Notes under the pieces: generated by a model
The model's input: only the letters and a program-made list of their open reading frames with translations
The model's database searches: none
Told to the model about the DNA's origin: nothing
Made by a program: the position numbers and the translations under genes
DNA from: JBGAWK01 sp044227665
GTDB taxonomy: Bacteria; Bacteroidota; Bacteroidia; Chitinophagales; JADIYW01
Assembly (NCBI GenBank): GCA_044227665.1
Contig: JBGAWK010000001.1
Span: 62,001-126,000, forward strand
Length of the DNA stretch: 64,000 nucleotides
Reading direction: 5' to 3'
Part shown: in pieces, positions 25,131 through 34,183 of the stretch
How the letters are laid out: each line of letters opens with the position of its first letter
Position numbering within the stretch: position 1 is the stretch's first letter

Positions 25131-26429
25131 ATGAAGTATGAAAATATTGACAGCCAGCTTTTTATAGAAAACAGAAAACGCCTACAGCAATTGATGTTGC
25201 CGAAGAGCATGGCTATTCTTATATCTAGTGATGAGATGCCACGTAGTGGCGACCAAAATTACAGCTTTCATCAGCAGCCGGATTTGTTTCATCTTACAGG
25301 TATAGGGCAGGAGAAAACCACATTTATTTTATTTCCCGACAGTCCCAATCCCATGTATAGAGAAGCACTGTTTATCAGACGTACCAATGAACATATACAA
25401 GTCTGGGAAGGACACAAGCATAGTGTAGAGGATGCCAAAGCAATTTCTGGCATAGAAAACGTTTATTGGATAGATACTTTTGAAGACATATTACCCTCAT
25501 TGATGATTTATGCGGATAATGTATATATCAATACCAATGAGAATGATAGAGCAATGGTGGCAGTACCGTATAGTGATCTGCGATTTGCCCAAACCCTAAG
25601 GGCGCATTATCCTGCACATACCTTCAAAAGGCTGGCACCACTCATGCAACAACTTAGGGCGGTAAAACAAGCCGAAGAGATAAGGCTTACACAGAGAGCC
25701 ATAGACATCACGAGAGAAGCTTTTATAAGGGTGCTGAAGTTTGTGAAACCAGGGGTCAAGGAATATGAAGTAGAGGCAGAAATTATTGGTGAATTTATCA
25801 GAAACCGAGCTACGGGACATGCCTACAGTCCTATAATTGCTTCTGGGGCTAATGCAAATATCCTACACTATAATGACAACAATCAACCCTGTAACGAAGG
25901 GGATATGTTGCTTATGGATTTTGGAGCAGAATATGCCCATTATTGCGCAGATCTTACACGTACTATCCCTGTAAGCGGCAGATTTTCGGAGCGACAAAAA
26001 AAAGTATATAATGCCGTTCTCCGTGTAATGAAGGCAGCAAAAGATATGCTTGCTCCGGGCGTAGTCCTTTCAGAATATAATAATGAAGTGGGCAAAATCA
26101 TGGAAAGTGAACTGATAGGATTGGGACTACTCGACAAAGATGATGTTGCTAAACAGTCGCCCAAATACCCCTTGTATAAAAAATATTTCATGCACGGCAC
26201 TTCTCATTTCTTAGGCTTGGATGTACATGATGTAGGTGCAAGATATGAGCCTATGCAAGTGGGCAACCTATTTACTATAGAACCCGGCATCTATATTCCG
26301 GAGGAAAAACTTGGGATTAGACTAGAGAACAATGTGCTTATCACAGCATCAGGCACAATAGACCTTATGGCGAACATACCCATAGAGGCGGAGGAAATAG
26401 AAGATATCATGCAAGGAAAAAAGCTTTAA
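25131..26429 (+). CDS. pepP: Xaa-Pro aminopeptidase (M24B)
   Basis: A dimetal peptidase of 432 residues that removes N-terminal residues before proline. The N-terminal AMP-N domain covers about 1-130 (FHQQPDLFHLTGI). The catalytic pita-bread domain has all five ligands: LLMDFGAEYAHYCADLTRT (two Asp), MHGTSHFLGLDVHD (His), FTIEPGIYI (Glu) and IRLENNVLI (Glu). The protein is probably cytoplasmic, as no signal peptide is seen. It is a single gene converging on the esterase pair. Confidence 0.93.
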   Translation: MKYENIDSQLFIENRKRLQQLMLPKSMAILISSDEMPRSGDQNYSFHQQPDLFHLTGIGQEKTTFILFPDSPNPMYREALFIRRTNEHIQVWEGHKHSVEDAKAISGIENVYWIDTFEDILPSLMIYADNVYINTNENDRAMVAVPYSDLRFAQTLRAHYPAHTFKRLAPLMQQLRAVKQAEEIRLTQRAIDITREAFIRVLKFVKPGVKEYEVEAEIIGEFIRNRATGHAYSPIIASGANANILHYNDNNQPCNEGDMLLMDFGAEYAHYCADLTRTIPVSGRFSERQKKVYNAVLRVMKAAKDMLAPGVVLSEYNNEVGKIMESELIGLGLLDKDDVAKQSPKYPLYKKYFMHGTSHFLGLDVHDVGARYEPMQVGNLFTIEPGIYIPEEKLGIRLENNVLITASGTIDLMANIPIEAEEIEDIMQGKKL

Positions 26430-26571
26430 TACCGCATCCGTTTTTTGTAATAAAATGGACACATTTTGACACAAAAACTCGCATTTTGAAGTTCTTGTAT
26501 TGTGCTTATTATACAGCAGAAAGTAATGCTTCAAGGATTTATAGAAGTACCTTGGTCTGCAAAAGTATCCT

Positions 26572-27864
26572 TTATTGCACCGTTACTCTAGCTATATAAG
26601 CCATATTGTCATCGCCCAAAATCTGAACCAAGTAAATGCCCTTGGGAAGCACTTCTTTAATTTTAATGGCATTTGTGTTCAGCAAGGAAACAGACAGAAT
26701 GTTCTCTCCGCTTAGCGAATAAAAATTAGCCACAGCACTGTTTATATTTTTGATAGGCGGCATTTTAATGTACAGCAAGTCGCTGGCAGGATTAGGATAT
26801 ATAGAAAGTGGAGCAGTGAGCGTGTTTTTTACGGGAGTAGCTACATCATTTACACAGTTATTCAGCAAGCGATAGTAGAAGTCGCGGATACCTTCGTGCG
26901 TTTGTTTTAGAATCCAATCATCAAAGATAAAGTCGAAAGGAACGCCGCTGAATAAATCTTCCAATTCTATATCAATAAAAGGGACATGGTTGCGATTATA
27001 TATTTGAGCATAGGATTTCATGCCCAGCTCCAATGCTTTATTATGGATATAGTAACTACCCTCCAGCTTGGGCAATGTGGGTATGTGGAAAGGATAGTCC
27101 TTTTTGTAAGGTACAATATCATCTTGTATGCCATGAATATTTAATAATGCCACAGTAGTATCATTGGCGACCCAGTCTGCATCTAGTAAGGCTCCCGAAA
27201 TATTGACAATTCCTTTTAGTTTCCCACCGCAATAACGATCGTCCAGAATTTGTTGAGCATCCTCGCCAATAACCTCATACACCCACTGAGGATATTGACC
27301 GGGTAGCGTATTAATACTGTCCAAAAAAGCGCCATGAAGCAGGCTCACCGCACCTGCGGAAACGCCACAAGACACAACCCGCGCCGTATCTATACGAAAA
27401 GGATTGCCATTATTTATTTCATTCATTAGCTGGCATATAGCATCGTGAATATCTTCGAGAGACCGCGATACGGCTTTCATCATTTTTTCTTCACTAAGCA
27501 AAGAAAGGGGATTCTGCTCTTCCCTGTATTCTATGCTGATACACACATAGCCGCGCTTCACCAATTTATCTGATAATTCCAAAATATCAGGGCTATGTTG
27601 GTCTAGCAAGTCAATATATCCGCCTCCGTGTACCATGATGACCGCAGCACGTATTGCAGCCGTATCACCTTCGGGTTCATATACGTCATATACTAGCGTT
27701 TGCATCCTACCAGTACTTGTTGGCTTTTCGGCATAAGGTATATTGACGGTACTTTTAATCTTATCAAAAACAAGATCATAGTACCTGCCGGAGTAACTGC
27801 ATACTTGCTGGGAATATCCGTAAGTACTTAGTACAAAAAGAAGAAAAGTAAAGGCTTTGCGCAT
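26572..27864 (-). CDS. Secreted alpha/beta-hydrolase esterase with T9SS sorting domain (copy 1)
   Basis: A secreted hydrolase of 430 residues. A signal peptide (about 1-18, ending GYSQ) precedes the alpha/beta-hydrolase domain, with oxyanion motif MVHGGGY and nucleophile elbow CGVSAGAVS; the rest resembles carboxylesterase/BD-FAE-type enzymes. The last 75 residues are a type IX sorting domain (PLSIYPNPASDLLYIKMP, then KGIYLVQILG). The product is probably exported to the cell surface. It is a close paralogue of the gene directly upstream (9-bp gap), with the same length and layout. The substrate is unknown. Confidence 0.85.
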   Translation of the reverse strand: MRKAFTFLLFVLSTYGYSQQVCSYSGRYYDLVFDKIKSTVNIPYAEKPTSTGRMQTLVYDVYEPEGDTAAIRAAVIMVHGGGYIDLLDQHSPDILELSDKLVKRGYVCISIEYREEQNPLSLLSEEKMMKAVSRSLEDIHDAICQLMNEINNGNPFRIDTARVVSCGVSAGAVSLLHGAFLDSINTLPGQYPQWVYEVIGEDAQQILDDRYCGGKLKGIVNISGALLDADWVANDTTVALLNIHGIQDDIVPYKKDYPFHIPTLPKLEGSYYIHNKALELGMKSYAQIYNRNHVPFIDIELEDLFSGVPFDFIFDDWILKQTHEGIRDFYYRLLNNCVNDVATPVKNTLTAPLSIYPNPASDLLYIKMPPIKNINSAVANFYSLSGENILSVSLLNTNAIKIKEVLPKGIYLVQILGDDNMAYIARVTVQ

Positions 27865-27873
27865 ATTTAATAA

Positions 27874-29166
27874 TTATTGAATAGTTATTTTGCCGACATA
27901 ATTGTTCTCATCTTCACCCAAAATCTGTACTATATACATCCCGGGACTAAGCTGTTGGCGAACATCTATAGCTTTGGAGTTTTGTAGGGGTACTTGTAAA
28001 ATATTTTCACCTGTAAGGGTAAAAAAGTTAACTATAACATTTTGAGAAAATAGAGCGGAGGGCATATTTATATATAATCTATCTGACGTTGGATTTGGAA
28101 ATAAAGATAATGGGATATTTTCATTACTATATAGGGGCGTGGACACATCGTTGCTACAGTGATTTAATATTTTATAATAAAAATCACGCATATCTTCCTG
28201 CGTTTGTTTGAGTATCCAGTCATTAAACAATATGTCTATGAGGTTTCCGCTAAATATATCGTTCAAGTCTACGTCAAATATCGGAGCATGACCTTTGTTG
28301 TAATAATGGGCATAGGATTTCATGCCTAATGCCAAGGCTTTTTGATGGATATAATAGCTGCCTTCCAACTGGGGAAGGGAAGGAATTTGAAGAGGATATC
28401 CTTTTTTGAAAGGAACAATTGGATCCTGAAAGCCATGAATATTGAATAAGGCCAAGGACGTGTCATTGGCGACCCAATCGGAGTTGAGTAGTGCGCCTGA
28501 GATATTCACCAATCCTTTCAACTTTCCACCACAATATCTGTCATCCAAAATACTTTGTGCCTCGGGACCTATTACCTCATATATCCATTGCGGATAAATT
28601 CCGGGCAGATCTGAAATGCTGTCCATAAAAGCCCCGTGTAATAAGCTGATAGCGCCAGCACTTACACCACAGGCCACGACATTGTTGGTATCCATTCTAT
28701 AGGGATTTCCGTTTTTTATATCGTTCATAATATGACAAACTGCATCATGAATATCTACTAATGAGCGCGCCACAGCTTTAATCATTTTTTCATCACTCAG
28801 CAGGGCGTTGAAGTTTTTTTCCTGTCTATAGTCAATACTTACAACGACATAGCCACGCCGAACCATTTCATCTGTAAATTTCAAAATGTCGGGACTGCGC
28901 TGATCCAAGAGTTCCAGATAGGCACCTCCATGTACCATAATGATAGCGGATCTTATTGCCGCCGTATCACCTTCAGGTTCATAGACATCATAGTAAAGTT
29001 CATCCATAACACCTAAACTTGTAGGCTTGGTGGCATACAAGATATTGGCATGACGCGTAATCTTATCAAAGATGAAATCATAATATCTTCCGGAATAATC
29101 ACAAGGTTGTTGGGCTTGTAAGGATATAGACAAAATTATGCAACAGACAGAGAGAAACCTTTTCAT
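27874..29166 (-). CDS. Secreted alpha/beta-hydrolase esterase with T9SS sorting domain (copy 2)
   Basis: The upstream member of the tandem pair, also 430 residues. Signal peptide about 1-18 (ending LQAQ), MVHGGAY, CGVSAGAISLLHG, and a sorting domain with PLSLFPNPTSDRLYINMP and PGMYIVQILG. Long stretches are identical to the other copy (for example DDRYCGGKLKG) while surface loops differ, as expected after duplication and some divergence. The start codon lies 4 nt after a perfect 24-bp hairpin, an unusual place that may lower or regulate translation. Confidence 0.85.
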   Translation of the reverse strand: MKRFLSVCCIILSISLQAQQPCDYSGRYYDFIFDKITRHANILYATKPTSLGVMDELYYDVYEPEGDTAAIRSAIIMVHGGAYLELLDQRSPDILKFTDEMVRRGYVVVSIDYRQEKNFNALLSDEKMIKAVARSLVDIHDAVCHIMNDIKNGNPYRMDTNNVVACGVSAGAISLLHGAFMDSISDLPGIYPQWIYEVIGPEAQSILDDRYCGGKLKGLVNISGALLNSDWVANDTSLALFNIHGFQDPIVPFKKGYPLQIPSLPQLEGSYYIHQKALALGMKSYAHYYNKGHAPIFDVDLNDIFSGNLIDILFNDWILKQTQEDMRDFYYKILNHCSNDVSTPLYSNENIPLSLFPNPTSDRLYINMPSALFSQNVIVNFFTLTGENILQVPLQNSKAIDVRQQLSPGMYIVQILGEDENNYVGKITIQ

Positions 29167-29170
29167 ACAT

Positions 29171-29220
29171 CTAAAATAGACAATTTTTCAATGCTTGCAT
29201 TGAAAAATTGTCTATTTTAG
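29171..29220 (-). repeat. Perfect 24-bp inverted repeat (hairpin) between hemB and the esterases
   Basis: Two 24-bp arms (29171-29194 and 29197-29220) are exact reverse complements, separated by TT. On the minus strand the hairpin begins 31 nt after the hemB stop and ends 4 nt before the esterase ATG. There is no T-run beyond the stem, so it is not a standard terminator, though it could still stop or stabilise the hemB transcript. Confidence 0.9.
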
Positions 29221-29251
29221 CAGAAAAGGATAAAAAATTTGTAATGAATGA

Positions 29252-30220
29252 CTATTTGTATTGTGTGGCATAGTCTATAGCACCATAGGTTATAATAATA
29301 TCTGCACCGGCACGTCGGATGGAAAGCAATGTTTCTGCCAATACTTTATCATAATCTAGCCATCCTTGTTGTGCTGCTGCTTTAAGCATAGCATATTCAC
29401 CACTTACATGATAGGCAGCAATAGGTAATTCCGTATGTTCTCTAAGCAGATGTATAATATCTAGGTAGGCTACGGCGGGCTTTACCATAAGATAGTCAGC
29501 ACCCTCTTGTGCATCTAGGAAGGCTTCGCGCAGAGCCTCTCTCTTGTTGGCAGGATTCATCTGATAGGTCTTTTTGTCGCCGGATTTTGGGGCGGAGTCC
29601 AGAGCGTCACGAAATGGACCATAGAAAGCACTTGCATATTTTGCCGTATAAGACATGATGCCTACCTCTGTGTATCCTGCATCATCTAGGGCTTTACGAA
29701 GGTACTCCACACGACCATCCATCATGTCCGAAGGCCCTATGATATCTATGCCTGCCGCAGCTTGTGCCACACTCATCTTGGCCAGTATAGGCAAGGTGAT
29801 GTCGTTGATTATCTTGCCATCTTCTACATAGCCGTCGTGACCATCACTGCTATAGGGATCTAGTGCTACATCGCTGATGAGGCATACTTCCGGGAATTCT
29901 TTTTTGATATTGCGGATGATGCGTAGGTAGAAGTTCTGCTCGCTATAGCTGTAAGTGGCGATTTTATCTTTTAGGCGGTCTTCAACAGCAGGGAAAAGGA
30001 TATAATTTTTTATTCCCAAAGCAACACCTTGTTCTATAGTCGTCAATGCCAAATCTTCACTGAGTCTATATATACCTGGCATGGAGGAGATGGGAATTTT
30101 ATGCCCTCGCCCATCTACCAAAAACAAGGGATATACCAAGTGCTGTGGGGAGAGGGTCGTTTCTGCTACCATATTGCGGATGGCTTCACTGCTGCGATTG
30201 CGACGAGGTCTATGTAACAT
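29252..30220 (-). CDS. hemB: Delta-aminolevulinic acid dehydratase (porphobilinogen synthase)
   Basis: An enzyme of 322 residues that joins two 5-aminolevulinate molecules in haem synthesis. Conserved parts include LVYPLFLVDG, LISDVALDPYSSDGHDG, PSDMMDGRV, the Schiff-base lysine region SYTAKYASAFYGPFRDA, and DYLMVKPAVAYLD with the second active-site lysine. The zinc cysteines of the plant/animal type are absent (DVALDPYSSDGHDG), so it is a magnesium-type enzyme. I start at 30220 (MLHRPRRNR) because a perfect -7 box lies 5 nt before it. Confidence 0.95.
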   Translation of the reverse strand: MLHRPRRNRSSEAIRNMVAETTLSPQHLVYPLFLVDGRGHKIPISSMPGIYRLSEDLALTTIEQGVALGIKNYILFPAVEDRLKDKIATYSYSEQNFYLRIIRNIKKEFPEVCLISDVALDPYSSDGHDGYVEDGKIINDITLPILAKMSVAQAAAGIDIIGPSDMMDGRVEYLRKALDDAGYTEVGIMSYTAKYASAFYGPFRDALDSAPKSGDKKTYQMNPANKREALREAFLDAQEGADYLMVKPAVAYLDIIHLLREHTELPIAAYHVSGEYAMLKAAAQQGWLDYDKVLAETLLSIRRAGADIIITYGAIDYATQYK

Positions 30221-30225
30221 AATAG

Positions 30226-30233
30226 CAAAAGTA
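30226..30233 (-). promoter_or_regulatory. -7 element of the hemB promoter
   Basis: TACTTTTG on the minus strand is a perfect TAnnTTTG. It ends 5 nt before the ATG at 30220, which favours this start over the longer in-frame ATG at 30247 and predicts a nearly leaderless message. Confidence 0.55.
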
Positions 30234-30353
30234 AGGAACAGAAACATATAGAGAGGAGGGATTTTAATATATATTATTTTTTTACCAAAAGTTTACTTCA
30301 TAAATTTTTTTATAGTTACAAATGGCATCATCTTTGCAAATTACCATTGGAAC

Positions 30354-31862
30354 GTGATATTAAGAGAAAGACCCACTACAGCACGACAATTATATCCTTA
30401 TCAAAAGGAATATATAGACACGTTGTTTACCCATCTTATTGACCAAGAGAAAAAGCAAAATCTGCTCTTTCAGCTGCCCACAGGGGGTGGCAAGACGGTT
30501 ATCTTTTCGGAGATAGCGCGCCGGTTTATCGCAGAAACAGGAGGTAGAATTCTTATCCTCACACACCGTATAGAGTTAATAAAACAGACATTTCAGGCGC
30601 TGGAAGAATTGCACATACCTACAAAAGTCATTATGAGTGAGGTGGGCAATATAGAGCTGCAAGAGCAGTATAGTTGCTTTCTCGCTATGGTCGAAACGCT
30701 CAATAATCGTCTGAAAAATGACGATAACTATTTGGATAATATATCCTTGGTGATTGTGGATGAAGCCCATTATAATTCTTTCAGAAAAATATTTCACTAT
30801 TTCAAAGACAGTATTATACTAGGCGTTACAGCAACACCGCTGAGCTCGAATCAGAATTTGCCGCTCAAAGAAAATTATGACCAACTGCTCATTGGAGACT
30901 CTATCCGAGAATTGATAGCCAAAGGATTTCTTAGCGATGCCGTGACCTATACCTATGACTTGCATCTCGGGGGACTTAAAATAGGCATAGATGGCGACTA
31001 TACGGTAAGTTCTCTAGACCGCATTTATAGCTCTTATGATATGCAAGACCGCCTTCTTGCTTCCTATGAGCAGCTGACAAAAGGCAGTAAAACCTTGATA
31101 TTTAACAGTTCTGTGGCTACATCCAAAATTGTAGAAACACTTTTTACTGATGCCGGATATGCTATCCGACATTTAGACAGCACAAGCAATAAGGTAGAGC
31201 GCAAAGAAGCATTACAGTGGCTCAAAGACACGCCGGATGCTATTATTACCTCTGTAGGCATCTTGACCACAGGCTTTGATGAGCCTACTATAGAAACTAT
31301 CATGCTCAATAGGGCTACACGCTCGCTTACATTATATCATCAGATGATAGGCCGTGGTTCTCGTGTGCTGCCACAGAAGAAGAGCTTTAAAGTTATAGAT
31401 TTAGGCAATAATACAAAGCGTCTTGGCTTATGGCAGGATTTTATGGACTGGAAAGATATTTTTCATCACCCAGAGCGTTATTTGGAATATTTGCAAAATC
31501 GGGAATCCCTATTAGATAAAGGCTTGCTATATACCGTTACTGCTGAGGTATTACAACATTTGCCTAATACGCCGCATATAGACTTTGATATGGAGGCCAC
31601 CTGTCGCAATTTGGTAAGCAGAGGAAAGCCTATGGCGCAAGCATTAGAAGTATCCCTTGAGGATCATGTAGCTATTATCAGCAACAATTCAGAGGACTAT
31701 GCACAGGCTATGTTTTTAATGAAGGTGTTAGAAGATGAAATCGTTTTTAGAACCAAAGTCTTTACTAATTGCCTGTCTAAGGCTACGAGAAATTATCAAT
31801 CGTGGCTATACGATGATTATACCGACAAGCTGAAACGGAAGATGCGTCAGGTATATGCTTAG
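30354..31862 (+). CDS. DEAD/DEAH-box superfamily 2 helicase-like protein
   Basis: An SF2 helicase-like ATPase of 502 residues. Visible motifs: QLYPYQKEYID (Q-like), Walker A PTGGGKT, DEAH box VDEAHYNS, TATP (motif III), SSVATSKIVETLF and QMIGRGSRV (motif VI). The fold resembles the type III restriction/XPB-like branch without a nuclease domain; the last 130 residues are unlike any domain I know. No methylase or nuclease partner is adjacent. The start is GTG. It may be a DNA repair or RNA helicase; the role is unknown. Confidence 0.85.
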   Translation: MILRERPTTARQLYPYQKEYIDTLFTHLIDQEKKQNLLFQLPTGGGKTVIFSEIARRFIAETGGRILILTHRIELIKQTFQALEELHIPTKVIMSEVGNIELQEQYSCFLAMVETLNNRLKNDDNYLDNISLVIVDEAHYNSFRKIFHYFKDSIILGVTATPLSSNQNLPLKENYDQLLIGDSIRELIAKGFLSDAVTYTYDLHLGGLKIGIDGDYTVSSLDRIYSSYDMQDRLLASYEQLTKGSKTLIFNSSVATSKIVETLFTDAGYAIRHLDSTSNKVERKEALQWLKDTPDAIITSVGILTTGFDEPTIETIMLNRATRSLTLYHQMIGRGSRVLPQKKSFKVIDLGNNTKRLGLWQDFMDWKDIFHHPERYLEYLQNRESLLDKGLLYTVTAEVLQHLPNTPHIDFDMEATCRNLVSRGKPMAQALEVSLEDHVAIISNNSEDYAQAMFLMKVLEDEIVFRTKVFTNCLSKATRNYQSWLYDDYTDKLKRKMRQVYA

Positions 31863-31863
31863 A

Positions 31864-32904
31864 CTATCTGCCGTTGCCTACTTTGTTTGCCAACTGTCCA
31901 CAAGCGGCATCTATGTCTTTACCACGGCTGCGACGTACTTTGGCAATGATTTTATTTTTTTCTAGCACTTGCAAAAAAGCCTCGGAGGTAGAAGCATCAG
32001 ACTTTTTATAATCGGCCTCAGCAATAGGATTATATTCAATAATATTGACTTTTGCAGGAACTTTTCTTGTGAGACTCAAGAGGTTGTTTGCGTCGTGAAT
32101 GGTATCATTTACACCTTTTAGCAAGATATATTCAAAGGTTATTTTGTTTTTGGTCTTACCATAAAAATAATTCAAGGCCTCTACCAATACCGTGAGATTA
32201 TTGTGCTCATTGATAGGCATAATAGTATTTCTTTTCACATCATCAGCAGCATGTAGAGAGAGGGCGAGATTAAATTTTACAGCATCATCAGCCAGCTTAT
32301 ATATCATCTTTGCTATGCCGGCAGTAGATACCGTGATGCGCTTGGGAGACCAACCCAGCCCTTGGGGAGACGTAATATGGTCTATGGCTGTCATTACAGA
32401 TTTGTAGTTGAGTAGGGGTTCTCCCATGCCCATAAATACAATATTGCTAAGGTCGCGACCCATAGCATCTAGTGCCTGACGATTGATAAGAATAATTTGG
32501 TCATATATTTCCGAGGCGGTGAGGTTTCGCTTTCTGCCCATATAGCCTGTAGCGCAGAATTTACAACTTAGGCTGCATCCCACCTGGGAGCTTACACAGG
32601 CGGTAGCGCGGGTATCCGTAGGAATCATCACACCTTCTATGAGATGTCCGTCATGTAGTTTGAAAACAGATTTTATGGTGCCATCTTCCGAGATGCGACT
32701 ATCATGTGTATGAATACTCGTAAACTCGAAATTTTCTGACAAGGACGCTCGTAAGGAAATAGGGAGGTCGCTCATTTCTTCAAAGGCGAGGGTAGATTTT
32801 TGCCATAGCCAAGCATATATTTGTTTTGCGCGAAAAGCAGGCTGTCCTATACTTTTGATATATTCCTGAATCTCGTTCAGTGATAGGGTTCGTATATCAG
32901 CCAT
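31864..32904 (-). CDS. rlmN: Dual-specificity 23S rRNA/tRNA adenine C2-methyltransferase RlmN
   Basis: A radical-SAM enzyme of 346 residues that methylates C2 of A2503 in 23S rRNA and A37 in some tRNAs. The cluster motif is CSLSCKFCATGYMG (Cys-x3-Cys-x2-Cys), preceded by the conserved VMIPTDTRATACVSSQVG. SNIVFMGMGEPLLNY and the C-terminal RRSRGKDIDAACGQL, with the second catalytic cysteine, complete the pattern. It overlaps the upstream mce gene by 8 bp. Confidence 0.96.
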   Translation of the reverse strand: MADIRTLSLNEIQEYIKSIGQPAFRAKQIYAWLWQKSTLAFEEMSDLPISLRASLSENFEFTSIHTHDSRISEDGTIKSVFKLHDGHLIEGVMIPTDTRATACVSSQVGCSLSCKFCATGYMGRKRNLTASEIYDQIILINRQALDAMGRDLSNIVFMGMGEPLLNYKSVMTAIDHITSPQGLGWSPKRITVSTAGIAKMIYKLADDAVKFNLALSLHAADDVKRNTIMPINEHNNLTVLVEALNYFYGKTKNKITFEYILLKGVNDTIHDANNLLSLTRKVPAKVNIIEYNPIAEADYKKSDASTSEAFLQVLEKNKIIAKVRRSRGKDIDAACGQLANKVGNGR

Positions 32905-33310
32905 TATCTTCTTTGATCTTCTGACAAATTTCTATCAGCACCCCTCCTGAGGTCTTGGGATGAACGAAACATACCCACTTGTGATTGGCACCTCTAAGCG
33001 GTTCGTTGGAAAGTAGTGTAAAGCCCTGTTCTTGCAGTCGCTGCATTTCTGTGCGGATATCTTCTACTTCAAAGGCTACGTGATGTATGCCTTCTCCTTT
33101 GTTTTGTAAAAACTTATGTACCGTGCTGCTTTCATTCATGGGCATCAATAACTCGACTTTGGTCGTGCCAATCTCGAAGAAAGATACTTCTAAATGCTGA
33201 CTCTCTACTTTTTCGTGGAAGGAAGGCATGATGCCAAGCAATTTAGTATATAAGGCATCTGCCGCAGACAAGTTTTTCACCGCCACACCTATATGGTCAA
33301 TTTGTTTCAT
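32897..33310 (-). CDS. mce: Methylmalonyl-CoA epimerase
   Basis: A glyoxalase-fold enzyme of 137 residues that interconverts (R)- and (S)-methylmalonyl-CoA in propionate metabolism. The N-terminal IDHIGVAVKNLSAADALYTKLLG has the first metal His, IHHVAFEVEDI the second, and LIEIC the C-terminal Glu. The mutase and carboxylase are not in the window. A perfect -7 box lies 17 nt before the ATG. Confidence 0.92.
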   Translation of the reverse strand: MKQIDHIGVAVKNLSAADALYTKLLGIMPSFHEKVESQHLEVSFFEIGTTKVELLMPMNESSTVHKFLQNKGEGIHHVAFEVEDIRTEMQRLQEQGFTLLSNEPLRGANHKWVCFVHPKTSGGVLIEICQKIKEDNG

Positions 33311-33327
33311 TAAGAAATTTTATTTTA

Positions 33328-33335
33328 CAAAAATA
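33328..33335 (-). promoter_or_regulatory. -7 element of the mce-rlmN promoter
   Basis: TATTTTTG on the minus strand matches TAnnTTTG perfectly and ends 17 nt before the mce ATG. No clear -33 TTTG is visible at the usual spacing. Confidence 0.4.
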
Positions 33336-33374
33336 GAAAGAAAATAGTCATGAAGAAGTAACAGCATTGGGGCA

Positions 33375-34103
33375 TTATTTTTTCTTCTTTTTCTTGTCAA
33401 GAGGCTTGTTTTTGTCGGCGTAAAAATTTGTCCAATAGGGGTTACGGGCATTATAGAGATAAATATTCTTGTCTAAAGCCTCAGAAATGGGATTTTCGTC
33501 GAATAGTGCTTTTACATAAGGATCACGCTCAATAGCTTTCATTGCAGAATTAAAATTGAGATCTTGGATTTTTCCGCTGTTGAGGTCTAAAATTTTTCTG
33601 GCAACAAATTGATATTTTTCCTGATAAGGTTTGTTGGTCATGGCGTTGGTATTATAGCCAGGTTTATTGCCCTCTATAGTAAATACGCAATATCTTCCTA
33701 TCGTCACTATCCTAAAAAATGTGACCACCTCTTTACCAAAAATATTTTGCATAAAAAACTTTTCTCCAGTATTACTACCGGCTTCCATTGCAGAGCCCCG
33801 ATAGTTGATATAAGGTTTTCCCTTATAACACACGCCCCACACACTCTTGATAGTCAATGTTTTATACTTTCCTTTCGAGTTTTTCACTTGTATTTTATAT
33901 ATGTTGGCAAGATGAAATTGATTGCTGTCAATTTTTAGAACCTTTACCCCTAAAAATGGATAGGTTGGACGGTCGTATTTAAAATCTTCATAGGTAAGAT
34001 AGATGCCATCCTGAAATTTGTGATTTTCTGCAATAAGTACAGAGTCCTGACAATAGGCAGCAAATACCTGAAAAAGCATCAATAGGAACAAAAATCTATG
34101 CAT
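33375..34103 (-). CDS. Secreted protein of unknown function
   Basis: A protein of 242 residues with a signal peptide (about 1-18, ending AAYC), so probably periplasmic or outer-membrane linked. I do not recognise the family. It has a probable beta-rich middle (FQDGIYLTYEDFKYDRPTYP, VWGVCYKGKPYINYRG, GRYCVFTIEGNKPGY), and the last residues are a lysine-rich stretch, DKKKKKK. The IYLTYEDFKYDRP-like opening recurs in Bacteroidota hypothetical secreted proteins, from memory. Its neighbours give no hint of function. Confidence 0.7.
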   Translation of the reverse strand: MHRFLFLLMLFQVFAAYCQDSVLIAENHKFQDGIYLTYEDFKYDRPTYPFLGVKVLKIDSNQFHLANIYKIQVKNSKGKYKTLTIKSVWGVCYKGKPYINYRGSAMEAGSNTGEKFFMQNIFGKEVVTFFRIVTIGRYCVFTIEGNKPGYNTNAMTNKPYQEKYQFVARKILDLNSGKIQDLNFNSAMKAIERDPYVKALFDENPISEALDKNIYLYNARNPYWTNFYADKNKPLDKKKKKK

Positions 34104-34183
34104 CAGAGATGCAAATTAACATTTTTTAAGAATTAATAAAAATAAATTTATTAGAAAGGGGAGGCAGGTTAAAAAAACAGGGC

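Noticed and set aside
26430..26571. Terminator between pepP and the esterases
   Set aside because: Only a 6-bp hairpin (AAAATG / CATTTT) without a good T-run is visible; not enough for a terminator call.
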